DNA of 64,000 nucleotides from Eretmocerus hayati (GCA_029851415.1 CM056741.1:86008282-86072281), one strand, 5' to 3'. Counted from the first letter of the stretch, positions 44,992 through 54,817 are shown. The notes: generated by a model from the sequence alone, not told the origin. Numbers and translations: made by a program.

Positions 44992-45352
44992 GCTGTAAAA
45001 GAGATTCATATCGAGATCTTAGGCAACTTTACACAACCAGGCACTTCACAGATGTTCAGAAATTTTTTTGACGAAATACATACCACTTAAATAGCACTGT
45101 TAACAATTACATTATAAAATGATTCATAAAGTAGACTGACTATGTCTACAATATCGCGTCAGCTGTTCAATATGACGAATGATTGATAATCAAGTGACAG
45201 GTACGTTAGTATACAATTACTCGACATCAGGTGGGAGAGAGTACATAACGGGGGGAGTGAGCAAGAGAGGAGAAACGAAGAGTCAAGCAGTGAGATAGAG
45301 AAGGATAGAATTGCGCAGAGACGGAAAGAATAGTAGTGAAAGTTTGTCAAAA

Positions 45353-45590
45353 TTATTTCAAAATTGATCCATATAATCGGTTAAGATATCGCGTGTCGGT
45401 TTTTAAATTGATATTATTTTCATCTGAGTTGATGAAGATCATCTCACTCAAAGTTCTTTTGTAAAAATGTGGCTCGCGATCTAATATTTCAGTGCGAGAC
45501 CAATCAAAATCATGACCAACATCTCTCAGATGAATTGAAACTACTGAGTTTGGATTTTTCAACTTCTTATGTTCATCGATTCTCACAGAA
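45353..45590 (-). pseudogene. PLE-C endonuclease C-terminal part, left unit
   Basis: VRIDEHKKLKNPNSVVSIHLRDVGHDFDWSRTEILDRE… to LYGSILK. This is the second half of the GIY-YIG domain (R-x-x-EH and following), read in a different frame from the RT ORF. It is separated by a frame change at the site where the YIG/YVG segment is missing. Confidence 0.85.
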
Positions 45591-46689
45591 AGAGGTCTCT
45601 TCGTTTATAGGTTGCTGAACAATCTTTACAAGAGAACTTATAAACTACTTCGGTGTTTTCAAATTTATTGAGTGGATCTTTACCCAGTTTGATGATATTC
45701 TGAAAACTTTTATCAATCTTTGGAAGAGTAAGAATATTGAACTTTTTGAACACATTTGAAATCTTGTGGAAATAACCCTCGCGAAAAGGAATACAAACTT
45801 TTTGTTGTCTACCAATGAAATTTTTCCGTTGACTATTTTTGGACTGACTATTGTATTTCCATTTTTGAAGTCGTATTTTAATGCATTTTCCACTGAAAGT
45901 TTCTGGGTAGCTGTTGTCACGAAGTAATTTTTCAATAATCTTCAAATTTTTCGGATGGAATCTTGGATGTGAGAGAGAGATAGCTCGATCAATAAGATTG
46001 TAAATTATATTTTTCTTCAACTGAGTAGTGTGGTTAGACTTAAAGTTCAAAATTCTTCCTGAAGACGTGGGTTTCTGAAACCAGTCAGTAATGATCTTAT
46101 TGTTTTCTCTAATGAGGGTCAAATCTAAAAAGTTTATTCTGCAATTTTGTTCAGATTCATGTGTAAATTGTAAGTTTGGATGATACTTGTTAAAAACGCT
46201 TAAAACTGAATCTATATGGTCTTTTTTGATGCACATGATAGTATCGTCAACGTAACGATAATAAAATAATGGAATAATATTGTAATGATTTTTGAGCTCT
46301 GCCAAACATTCAACTTCTAAGTCAGTCATAACCAAATCTGCAAATAATGGCGAAATGGGTGAGCCCATAGGACTTCCCTCTATTTGTTGGTAAAATTTTG
46401 AGTCAAATTTGAAGAACGTATTTTCAAAAATCAGTTTTACTGCGTTTCTAATTTCATCAAACGGGATTTTACATTTATTGTGTATATCATTGAATCTTCT
46501 ATCTAAACTTTCTAATACAAGGTGACAAGGAATATTTGTGAAAAGTGAACTGACGTCAAGAGAAAGTAAAATGTGATCATCAGGGATAGTGACATTGTGT
46601 AACTTATTCTTAAGTTCTAGGCTGTTATTAATATGTGAACACGGCGATCGGATGCAAGTTTTTAATTCTCGATATAATGTGGACGACAA
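45583..46689 (-). CDS. PLE-C reverse transcriptase core, left unit
   Basis: 368 codons. SLDVSSLFTNIP (motif A), EGSPMGSPISPLFADLV (motif B), FYYRYVDDTIMC (motif C), INFLDLTLI, and the thumb/linker to SCKDCSATY, the CxxC entry of the endonuclease. There it changes to KRRDLFL and stops, because about 12 bases coding for (I/V)-G-x-T are absent and one base is extra. Its start overlaps the upstream ORF by 28 bases in another phase; in other PLEs the two are one protein. Compared with the right unit: Thr for Ile in HNV(T/I)IPDDH and Lys for Glu in FF(K/E)FDSKF. Confidence 0.9.
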   Translation of the reverse strand: MSSTLYRELKTCIRSPCSHINNSLELKNKLHNVTIPDDHILLSLDVSSLFTNIPCHLVLESLDRRFNDIHNKCKIPFDEIRNAVKLIFENTFFKFDSKFYQQIEGSPMGSPISPLFADLVMTDLEVECLAELKNHYNIIPLFYYRYVDDTIMCIKKDHIDSVLSVFNKYHPNLQFTHESEQNCRINFLDLTLIRENNKIITDWFQKPTSSGRILNFKSNHTTQLKKNIIYNLIDRAISLSHPRFHPKNLKIIEKLLRDNSYPETFSGKCIKIRLQKWKYNSQSKNSQRKNFIGRQQKVCIPFREGYFHKISNVFKKFNILTLPKIDKSFQNIIKLGKDPLNKFENTEVVYKFSCKDCSATYKRRDLFL

Positions 46690-47801
46690 AAATGTGTTGG
46701 GCTATTTATCGTAGAAACTATTGGTCTCAACGGATTATCACGCTTATGTATCTTTGGTAAACCATAGCACCTGGCATTCATAGTATTTGATAGAGAAAGT
46801 GAATATGGATGAAAATGTTTGGACAGGTAATTATTGTTATTCCAACTTTTAAGTACAGGTGAGATTTTATCCTGAACTCGTTTTAAAGGATTAAATTTAA
46901 CAGGTTTATAAACTTTTTTATCGGACAGAAGAACATTCATTTTTGTGACATATTCGGATTTTCTCATGCAAACCGTGACATTGCCCTTATCAGCTTTGGT
47001 GAAGAAAATATCGTTATTTGATTTTAAGAAGGATTTTGTCTCACTGATTTTCTTCGCGAAGGCGCGATCTTCTGCTGAAATGTGGGTTTGCTTTTTCTTT
47101 TCATACTGAATTATGTTACAAATGTTGTTTCGAATCTGATTCTTCTCAGCATCATCAACGTCAGCACTATGTAAACAAGATTCTACATTTTTAACTGTGA
47201 GCAAAATGTTTTTAGTATCAATCCTCGTATGTTGGTTACTATGGTTCTGACCCAGAGAAACTATATCAATAACATTAGGTGGTAATGGAACATCAGTGAG
47301 GTTTTTAATCCAGAGGCTTTTATCAATAAAATGAGACGGCTTACGAGGTACAAGACTATTGAATTTTCGTCGATGAATGGCATTGTGACGTGACTGGACA
47401 TGAGAAAAACGGCGTTGGTTTACTTGGATGAAGTTTTCAATAGTTTGAAGATCTAGTGATGAATTTGTCAAGAAAGATTCAATTTTAACTAATTTCTTAT
47501 TCAAATGTTGTAAATGTGAATTTATATCCTTGATTTCGTTATTCAGCAGACGTTTCGAGACAACGGTAGCAAGACGATTATTCGCTGCCTTACTGTACTC
47601 ACATTGAAAGTCGATGTTGTTGACTCTCTGTTCGATGTTAGCGATGTGTTTTGGAGTAACATCAGAGCTCCGACACTTGAGTAGAAATCTTCGTTTTGAG
47701 ACATTTTTAGCAATATTGATGTTCGTGTGGATGTAGTTTTTCATTGCCCCAGCAGTGTGTTGGCCAAAATTCTCTCGAATGTGTTGGAAGAATCCCATCA
47801 T
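46662..47801 (-). CDS. PLE-C N-terminal domain of RT, left unit
   Basis: 379 codons from MMGFFQHIRENFGQ. A Lys-rich helical N-terminal region is followed by the PLE signature FTKADKGNVTVCM and by RCYGLPKIHKRDNPLRPIVSTINSPTHF, where the frame leaves the RT reading through one extra base in a run of five T and ends 15 codons later… in CRPHYIEN. The predicted product is identical to that of the right unit. The same shift is present on both sides. Confidence 0.88.
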   Translation of the reverse strand: MMGFFQHIRENFGQHTAGAMKNYIHTNINIAKNVSKRRFLLKCRSSDVTPKHIANIEQRVNNIDFQCEYSKAANNRLATVVSKRLLNNEIKDINSHLQHLNKKLVKIESFLTNSSLDLQTIENFIQVNQRRFSHVQSRHNAIHRRKFNSLVPRKPSHFIDKSLWIKNLTDVPLPPNVIDIVSLGQNHSNQHTRIDTKNILLTVKNVESCLHSADVDDAEKNQIRNNICNIIQYEKKKQTHISAEDRAFAKKISETKSFLKSNNDIFFTKADKGNVTVCMRKSEYVTKMNVLLSDKKVYKPVKFNPLKRVQDKISPVLKSWNNNNYLSKHFHPYSLSLSNTMNARCYGLPKIHKRDNPLRPIVSTINSPTHFCRPHYIEN

Positions 47802-47849
47802 GAGATGTTGCTCTCAGTCTATTTCTTGATCGTAGACTGGTCAATTGGT

Positions 47850-48790
47850 TCGTCTTTGAGCTTGAATCGTCCTCTTTTTGTATAATATGGTGAGATCACT
47901 TAAATCGATCATGGAGGACTGGGAATCGTGTGAATAAAGACACACGATTGATAATGCAAATTTTGTTTGTATTTGCTACGTTTCGTCATTGCAATTCAAT
48001 GACCTCATCAGGCTGTAAAAGAGATTCATATCGAGATCTTAGGCAACTTTACACAACCAGGCACTTCACAGATGTTCAGAAATTTTTTTGACGAAATACA
48101 TACCACTTAAATAGCACTGTTAACAATTACATTATAAAATGATTCATAAAGTAGACTGACTATGTCTACAATATCGCGTCAGCTGTTCAATATGACGAAT
48201 GATTGATAATCAAGTGACAGGTACGTTAGTATACAATTACTCGACATCAGGTGGGAGAGAGTACATAACGGGGGGAGTGAGCAAGAGAGAAGAAACGAAG
48301 AGTCAAGCAGTGAGATAGAGAAGGATAGAATTGCGCAGAGACGGAAAGAATAGTAGTGAAAGTTTGTCAAAATTATTTCAAAATTGATCCATATAATCGG
48401 TTAAGATTTCGCGTGTCGGTTTTTAAATTGATATTATTTTCATCTGAGTTGATGAAGATCATCTCACTCAAAGTTCTTTTGTAAAAATGTGGCTCGCGAT
48501 CTAATATTCCAGTGCGAGACCAATCAAAATCATGACCAACATCTCTCAGATGAATTGAAACTACTGAGTTTGGATTTTTCAACTTCTTATGTTCATCGAT
48601 TCTCACAGAAAGAGGTCTCTTCGTTTATAGGTTGCTGAACAATCTTTACAAGAGAACTTATAAACTACTTCGGTGTTTTCAAATTTATTGAGTGGATCTC
48701 TACCCAGTTTGATGATATTCTGAAAACTTTTATCAATCTTTGGAAGAGTAAGAATATTGAACTTTTTGAACACATTAGAAATCTTGTGGA
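47850..48790 (-). mobile_element. PLE-C 5'-truncated tandem unit, left
   Basis: Begins (minus strand) inside the RT thumb at FHKISNVFKKFNILTLPK, runs through the defective endonuclease (48,373-48,606) and the terminal region with a hammerhead-like motif at 47,956-48,011, and joins the full unit at about 47,850. Partial tandem copies upstream of a full unit are usual for Penelope elements and act as their terminal repeats. Confidence 0.88.
47956..48011 (-). ncRNA. Hammerhead-like motif, PLE-C truncated unit, left
   Basis: Same bases as at 44,936-44,991, about 3.02 kb upstream on the minus strand. Two such motifs per tandem pair is the arrangement expected if they bound one transcript unit. 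Confidence 0.5.
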
Positions 48791-48805
48791 ACAACTCTCT
48801 TCTCC

Positions 48806-49700
48806 TACTCTTCCAAAGATTGATAAAAGTTTTCAGAATATCATCAAACTGGGTAAAGATCCACTCAATAAATTTGAAAACACCGAAGTAGTTTATAAGT
48901 TCTCTTGTAAAGATTGTTCAGCAACCTATAAACGAAGAGACCTCTTACTGTGAGAATCGATGAACATAAGAAGTTGAAAAATCCAAACTCAGTAGTTTCA
49001 ATTCATCTGAGAGATGTTGGTCATGATTTTGATTGGTCTCGCACTAAAATATTAGATCGCGAGCCACATTTTTACAAAAGAACTTTGAGTGAGATGATCT
49101 TCATCAACTCAGATGAAAATAATATCAATTTAAAAACCGACACGCGAAATCTTAACCGATTATATGGATCAATTTTGAAATAATTTTGACAAACTTTCAC
49201 TACTATTCTTTCCGTCTCTGCGCAATTCTATCCTTCTGTATCTCACTGCTTGACTCTTCGTTTCTTCTCTCTTGCTCACTCCCCCCGTTATGTACTCTCT
49301 CCCACCTGATGTCGAGTAATTGTATACTAACGTACCTGTCACTTGATTATCAATCATTCGTCATATTGAACAGCTGACGCGATATTGTAGACATAGTCAG
49401 TCTACTTTATGAATCATTTTATAATGTAATTGTTAACAGTGCTATTTAAGTGGTATGTATTTCGTCAAAAAAATTTCTGAACATCTGTGAAGTGCCTGGT
49501 TGTGTAAAGTTGCCTAAGATCTCGATATGAATCTCTTTTACAGCCTGATGAGGTCATTGAATTGCAATGACGAAACGTAGCAAATACAAACAAAATTTGC
49601 ATTATCAATCGTGTGTCTTTATTCACACGATTCCCAGTCCTCCATGATTGATTTAAGTGATCTCACCATATTATACAAAAAGAGGACGATTCAAGCTCAA
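48806..49700 (+). mobile_element. PLE-C 5'-truncated tandem unit, right
   Basis: Begins inside the RT thumb at TACTCTTCCAAAGATTG, about 43 bp later in the element than the left partner. The defective endonuclease entry is present again, with CTCTTAC instead of CTCTTTC at 48,943. It runs through 48,950-49,183 and the terminal region into the full unit. Between the two truncated ends only about 15 bases (48,791-48,805) do not belong to the element. Confidence 0.88.
49545..49600 (+). ncRNA. Hammerhead-like motif, PLE-C truncated unit, right
   Basis: CTGATGA (49,545-49,551), G, stem GTCATTG/CAATGAC with loop AATTG, GAAAC (49,572-49,576), then hairpin GCAAAT/ATTTGC to 49,600. The stem pairs perfectly over 7 bp if one G is bulged. 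Confidence 0.5.
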
Positions 49701-49754
49701 AGACGAACCAATTGACCAGTCTACGATCAAGAAATAGACTGAGAGCAACATCTC

Positions 49755-50894
49755 ATGATGGGATTCTTCCAACACATTCGAGAGAATTTTGGCCAACACA
49801 CTGCTGGGGCAATGAAAAACTACATCCACACGAACATCAATATTGCTAAAAATGTCTCAAAACGAAGATTTCTACTCAAGTGTCGGAGCTCTGATGTTAC
49901 TCCAAAACACATCGCTAACATCGAACAGAGAGTCAACAACATCGACTTTCAATGTGAGTACAGTAAGGCAGCGAATAATCGTCTTGCTACCGTTGTCTCG
50001 AAACGTCTGCTGAATAACGAAATCAAGGATATAAATTCACATTTACAACATTTGAATAAGAAATTAGTTAAAATTGAATCTTTCTTGACAAATTCATCAC
50101 TAGATCTTCAAACTATTGAAAACTTCATCCAAGTAAACCAACGCCGTTTTTCTCATGTCCAGTCACGTCACAATGCCATTCATCGACGAAAATTCAATAG
50201 TCTTGTACCTCGTAAGCCGTCTCATTTTATTGATAAAAGCCTCTGGATTAAAAACCTCACTGATGTTCCATTACCACCTAATGTTATTGATATAGTTTCT
50301 CTGGGTCAGAACCATAGTAACCAACATACGAGGATTGATACTAAAAACATTTTGCTCACAGTTAAAAATGTAGAATCTTGTTTACATAGTGCTGACGTTG
50401 ATGATGCTGAGAAGAATCAGATTCGAAACAACATTTGTAACATAATTCAGTATGAAAAGAAAAAGCAAACCCACATTTCAGCAGAAGATCGCGCCTTCGC
50501 GAAGAAAATCAGTGAGACAAAATCCTTCTTAAAATCAAATAACGATATTTTCTTCACCAAAGCTGATAAGGGCAATGTCACGGTTTGCATGAGAAAATCC
50601 GAATATGTCACAAAAATGAATGTTCTTCTGTCCGATAAAAAAGTTTATAAACCTGTTAAATTTAATCCTTTAAAACGAGTTCAGGATAAAATCTCACCTG
50701 TACTTAAAAGTTGGAATAACAATAATTACCTGTCCAAACATTTTCATCCATATTCACTTTCTCTATCAAATACTATGAATGCCAGGTGCTATGGTTTACC
50801 AAAGATACATAAGCGTGATAATCCGTTGAGACCAATAGTTTCTACGATAAATAGCCCAACACATTTTTGTCGTCCACATTATATCGAGAATTAA
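49755..50894 (+). CDS. PLE-C N-terminal domain of RT, right unit
   Basis: 379 codons, apparently the same amino acid sequence as the left unit. PLE signature KADKGNVTVCM and the LPKIHK…RPIVSTINSPT segment. It ends out of frame with the RT core at the same five-T run. The start is the first ATG after the terminal region (ATGATGGGATTC). If the ribosome shifts at the T run, N-terminal domain and RT core would be one protein; otherwise the lesion is inherited. Confidence 0.88.
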   Translation: MMGFFQHIRENFGQHTAGAMKNYIHTNINIAKNVSKRRFLLKCRSSDVTPKHIANIEQRVNNIDFQCEYSKAANNRLATVVSKRLLNNEIKDINSHLQHLNKKLVKIESFLTNSSLDLQTIENFIQVNQRRFSHVQSRHNAIHRRKFNSLVPRKPSHFIDKSLWIKNLTDVPLPPNVIDIVSLGQNHSNQHTRIDTKNILLTVKNVESCLHSADVDDAEKNQIRNNICNIIQYEKKKQTHISAEDRAFAKKISETKSFLKSNNDIFFTKADKGNVTVCMRKSEYVTKMNVLLSDKKVYKPVKFNPLKRVQDKISPVLKSWNNNNYLSKHFHPYSLSLSNTMNARCYGLPKIHKRDNPLRPIVSTINSPTHFCRPHYIEN

Positions 50895-51973
50895 AAACTT
50901 GCATCCGATCGCCGTGTTCACATATTAATAACAGCCTAGAACTTAAGAATAAGTTACACAATGTCATTATCCCTGATGATCACATTTTACTTTCTCTTGA
51001 CGTCAGTTCACTTTTCACAAATATTCCTTGTCACCTTGTATTAGAAAGTTTAGATAGAAGATTCAATGATATACACAATAAATGTAAAATCCCGTTTGAT
51101 GAAATTAGAAACGCAGTAAAACTGATTTTTGAAAATACGTTCTTCGAATTTGACTCAAAATTTTACCAACAAATAGAGGGAAGTCCTATGGGCTCACCCA
51201 TTTCGCCATTATTTGCAGATTTGGTTATGACTGACTTAGAAGTTGAATGTTTGGCAGAGCTCAAAAATCATTACAATATTATTCCATTATTTTATTATCG
51301 TTACGTTGACGATACTATCATGTGCATCAAAAAAGACCATATAGATTCAGTTTTAAGCGTTTTTAACAAGTATCATCCAAACTTACAATTTACACATGAA
51401 TCTGAACAAAATTGCAGAATAAACTTTTTAGATTTGACCCTCATTAGAGAAAACAATAAGATCATTACTGACTGGTTTCAGAAACCCACGTCTTCAGGAA
51501 GAATTTTGAACTTTAAGTCTAACCACACTACTCAGTTGAAGAAAAATATAATTTACAATCTTATTGATCGAGCTATCTCTCTCTCACATCCAAGATTCCA
51601 TCCGAAAAATTTGAAGATTATTGAAAAATTACTTCGTGACAACAGCTACCCAGAAACTTTCAGTGGAAAATGCATTAAAATACGACTTCAAAAATGGAAA
51701 TACAATAGTCAGTCCAAAAATAGTCAACGGAAAAATTTCATTGGTAGACAACAAAAAGTTTGTATTCCTTTTCGCGAGGGTTATTTCCACAAGATTTCAA
51801 ATGTGTTCAAAAAGTTCAATATTCTTACTCTTCCAAAGATTGATAAAAGTTTTCAGAATATCATCAAACTGGGTAAAGATCCACTCAATAAATTTGAAAA
51901 CACCGAAGTAGTTTATAAGTTCTCTTGTAAAGATTGTTCAGCAACCTATAAACGAAGAGACCTCTTTCTGTGA
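50867..51973 (+). CDS. PLE-C reverse transcriptase core, right unit
   Basis: 368 codons with motifs A (SLDVSSLFTN), B (GSPMGSPISPLFAD) and C (YRYVDDTI), all catalytic Asp present. Ends …CKDCSATYKRRDLFL like the left unit, through the same loss of the YIG/YVG segment. The first residues (MSSTLYRELKT) are not a natural start; the real protein would continue from the ORF upstream. Confidence 0.9.
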   Translation: MSSTLYRELKTCIRSPCSHINNSLELKNKLHNVIIPDDHILLSLDVSSLFTNIPCHLVLESLDRRFNDIHNKCKIPFDEIRNAVKLIFENTFFEFDSKFYQQIEGSPMGSPISPLFADLVMTDLEVECLAELKNHYNIIPLFYYRYVDDTIMCIKKDHIDSVLSVFNKYHPNLQFTHESEQNCRINFLDLTLIRENNKIITDWFQKPTSSGRILNFKSNHTTQLKKNIIYNLIDRAISLSHPRFHPKNLKIIEKLLRDNSYPETFSGKCIKIRLQKWKYNSQSKNSQRKNFIGRQQKVCIPFREGYFHKISNVFKKFNILTLPKIDKSFQNIIKLGKDPLNKFENTEVVYKFSCKDCSATYKRRDLFL

Positions 51974-52203
51974 GAATCGATGAACATAAGAAGTTGAAAA
52001 ATCCAAACTCAGTAGTTTCAATTCATCTGAGAGATGTTGGTCATGATTTTGATTGGTCTCGCACTAAAATATTAGATCGCGAGCCACATTTTTACAAAAG
52101 AACTTTGAGTGAGATGATCTTCATCAACTCAGATGAAAATAATATCAATTTAAAAACCGACACGCGATATCTTAACCGATTATATGGATCAATTTTGAAA
52201 TAA
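51970..52203 (+). pseudogene. PLE-C endonuclease C-terminal part, right unit
   Basis: RIDEHKKLKNPNSVVSIHLRD… to LYGSILK, the second half of the GIY-YIG domain, out of frame with the RT core. Differences from the left copy are few (for example SRTK versus SRTE at the ILDRE motif). Confidence 0.85.
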
Positions 52204-52564
52204 TTTTGACAAACTTTCACTACTATTCTTTCCGTCTCTGCGCAATTCTATCCTTCTCTATCTCACTGCTTGACTCTTCGTTTCTTCTCTCTTGCTCACT
52301 CCCCCCGTTATGTACTCTCTCCCACCTGATGTCGAGTAATTGTATACTAACGTACCTGTCACTTGATTATCAATCATTCGTCATATTGAACAGCTGACGC
52401 GATATTGTAGACATAGTCAGTCTACTTTATGAATCATTTTATAATGTAATTGTTAACAGTGCTATTTAAGTGGTATGTATTTCGTCAAAAAAATTTCTGA
52501 ACATCTGTGAAGTGCCTGGTTGTGTAAAGTTGCCTAAGATCTCGATATGAATCTCTTTTACAGC

Positions 52565-52620
52565 CTGATGAGGTCATTGAATTGCAATGACGAAACGTAG
52601 CAAATACAAACAAAATTTGC
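52565..52620 (+). ncRNA. Hammerhead-like motif, PLE-C full unit, right
   Basis: Identical to 49,545-49,600. The element then ends at about 52,690, roughly 46 bp earlier than the left unit's end. Confidence 0.5.
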
Positions 52621-52785
52621 ATTATCAATCGTGTGTCTTTATTCACACGATTCCCAGTCCTCCATGATCGATTTAAGTGATCTCACCATAATAAAATGAG
52701 TATGGAATGTCATGGAATGATCCTAGGGAAATATATGAATAAATTCAGAAGCGTATCAAGATAGTGAGAAAAATAGAGGCACCAT

Positions 52786-54750
52786 TCAAACTTTCTCAAA
52801 AATAACACTAGCCATCTTCTGCTTTTTGGAATTTTTTTCTGGTGATTTCATCTTCCTCAGCTCACATGCAACGAAATTTCCAAAAGAATCTCCTGCATCG
52901 GTCGTGCTTCCATGATTGTTTGAGGGTGCTGCAGCTTGCTGAGAGACAACTTGAGTCAGAGTTAGTATACCTTCGGTGATTGCGTCTCTCTTTTTGCTCT
53001 GGCGGTGGGATTGTCCTGCCGAGTAGCACGACTGTGGGGCGATACTTGGTTTTTTAGCATTCGCAAGCCATGGCAATATGTATTCTTCTCGTTTTGGAAG
53101 ATCTAAGTAGTTTGACTCGATTTTGATGTTTCAAGCACTCGGGTTCAGCTGATTGAGAAACTTGTTTGATCGCTGTAGATCACTCAATACTCTGAGAAGA
53201 GCCAAAAACACCGCTTTCCATCTTGACTTCAATTTTGGTATCTTCCTCATTTGACGACTCCTCAACAGTCAAATCGATTGGTTCAGTATTTGATACTGAT
53301 GGTGATGAGACCTGCTCTACCTTGACTGATGATTGAACAGTTGTGGTGCGTCCGTGGGTGTTTATGTTACTGGTGGCCAGCGGCGATGGAATGGGCCTGG
53401 TGACCGGAATTGATGTCTTTACTGCTGATCCTCCAGGTTATTCATCAGCTGCGTCACCATTCCCGGTCTCCACTCCACTGCGGCTTTCCAAATTTGACAT
53501 AGTTCTGCAAATAGAATCGATGAATGTTGATAGGATGATTGAACAAAATTCAATAAAAGCTGTATATCTTTCAACATTTTACAGTGATGGATAATTATCT
53601 AGTCACACGCAGAGCAAGCGTGAGGATTGAGCGATAAGTTGTGATAATGAGCTACGATACGACTAGAATGTGATAATAGGGTCCCAAGTAATGGGTGCTT
53701 TTGTAATGATCATCTTTTGACAAGTGAATAAGATGCAGCCGCTTGAAGGGTGATGGTGATTCTGTACATGGAGCATGTGGGCTTCATCGCGGATAGAATA
53801 TTGAACAATTTTCGCAAAATGTTTGATTGCTGATAAATCGAATTTACCAAGCTCTTAAAAACAGTCCATTTCCAATCATGCAAGTGCTCACCTTGGCTGA
53901 CTCTTCGCACTGTCTGGGAATGTCATCCACTTGAAAAAATAAAAGCCTGCCCTTGGTTTTTTTTCTTCTTAGCGGGCCCATCTGATCCAGATGAAGCTTC
54001 CTGTGCTCGAGTATGGAACTCTCGCCAGTAGGCTTTTCTCAAGAATTCCCATTTTTTTGCATTCTTCACCTGAAATTAATATTTTTGAAAGACTTATCTC
54101 TCTGATTAGAAACACCGAGCTATGTGGGCATGCCTAAAATGCAGTATTCGTGATAACTTTAGTTACATGCATCATAAAAATCTGAAAAAAGAACCACAAA
54201 ATTGCCCGGCAACTTCAAAAACATGATCTGATAAGAATCAATTCTGCGTGAGCTTCTGTTTTGGAGAAGGGTGGAAACAACGAACGATTCTGAATTGTGT
54301 AGCTCCGTCACTTCAATATTTTGAAAATAGCTGCTTACATTTTTCAGACGAGAAAATTCTTTTGTCTACGGAAAATGTAGTCCAAAAGAGCGGGTGGATG
54401 TACAAATTATCCAATGGTTTTCAGAGTTCCTGACCTGGAATATTACCCAATTTTTGTCCAATAGCTTCAAATGCTCTATCTTTATATTCCTCGTTGTGGT
54501 ACGTACGGAGTTTCAGTCTCCACAATGCTTCTTTCCAAACCAAGTTTTCTGACCATACAATCTCACCCATCTCATCAGTTTCTTGGCGTGAGCCCATGAT
54601 TTCTTGATTCAGCAAATCTGAAGTATAAGTGAGGTGACTGAGTAACATTAGTGGATTTGCATTTGTATACTGATGCCTAAACATATCACAAACAAGCCTA
54701 GGTTCAGCAGACAAGTTCTGTCGAATAGCTTCCTCATGATTCTTGGAAGG
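52786..54750 (-). pseudogene. MADF-BESS (Myb-like) protein of the Harbinger element, probably broken
   Basis: Minus-strand exons. About 54,750-54,425: MADF part 1, IVWSENLVWKEALWRLKLRTYHNEEYKDRAFEAIGQKLGNIPGQE. 54,069-53,925: MADF part 2, VKNAKKWEFLRKAYWREFHTR, then SSGSDGPAKKKKN, preceded by a good acceptor (TAATTTCAG). About 53,430-53,180: a Ser/Thr-rich linker with PIDLTVEESSNEED, like a SUMO-interacting motif. 53,170-52,786: a BESS-like end, FGNFVACELRKMKSPEKNSKK. Such proteins accompany PIF/Harbinger transposases and help DNA binding and nuclear entry. The expected donor after GQE reads CT instead of GT, and a TAA interrupts the linker near 53,437, so the gene is likely non-functional. 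The start was not found. Confidence 0.7.
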
Positions 54751-54817
54751 AGTTCTTGGTCACAAGGATCCAAACAGACAAGGTGCTCAATGTTCAATAT
54801 TGGAACAACTTTCAGCG

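Larger units (their letters stand above)
44830..52690. mobile_element. Penelope-like element family C, 7.9-kb near-perfect palindrome
   Basis: Left half, minus strand: a full unit (44,830-47,850) preceded upstream by a 5'-truncated unit (about 47,850-48,790). Right half, plus strand: a truncated unit (about 48,806-49,700) followed by a full unit (49,700-52,690). Arms 44,830-48,750 and 48,806-52,690 pair around a spacer of about 55 bp with only scattered differences. The whole is flanked by a direct repeat (CATAATAAAATGAGT, 44,815-44,829 and 52,687-52,701; 10-15 bp depending on how much belongs to the element). So two tandem PLE pairs, head to head, entered the Harbinger as one unit. Confidence 0.92.

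Noticed and set aside
45159..45350. 63-codon hydrophobic frame repeated at 48,179, 49,186 and 52,206
   Set aside because: It lies in the terminal repeat of PLE-C after the endonuclease stop; it is repeated only because the element is. No evidence of a protein.
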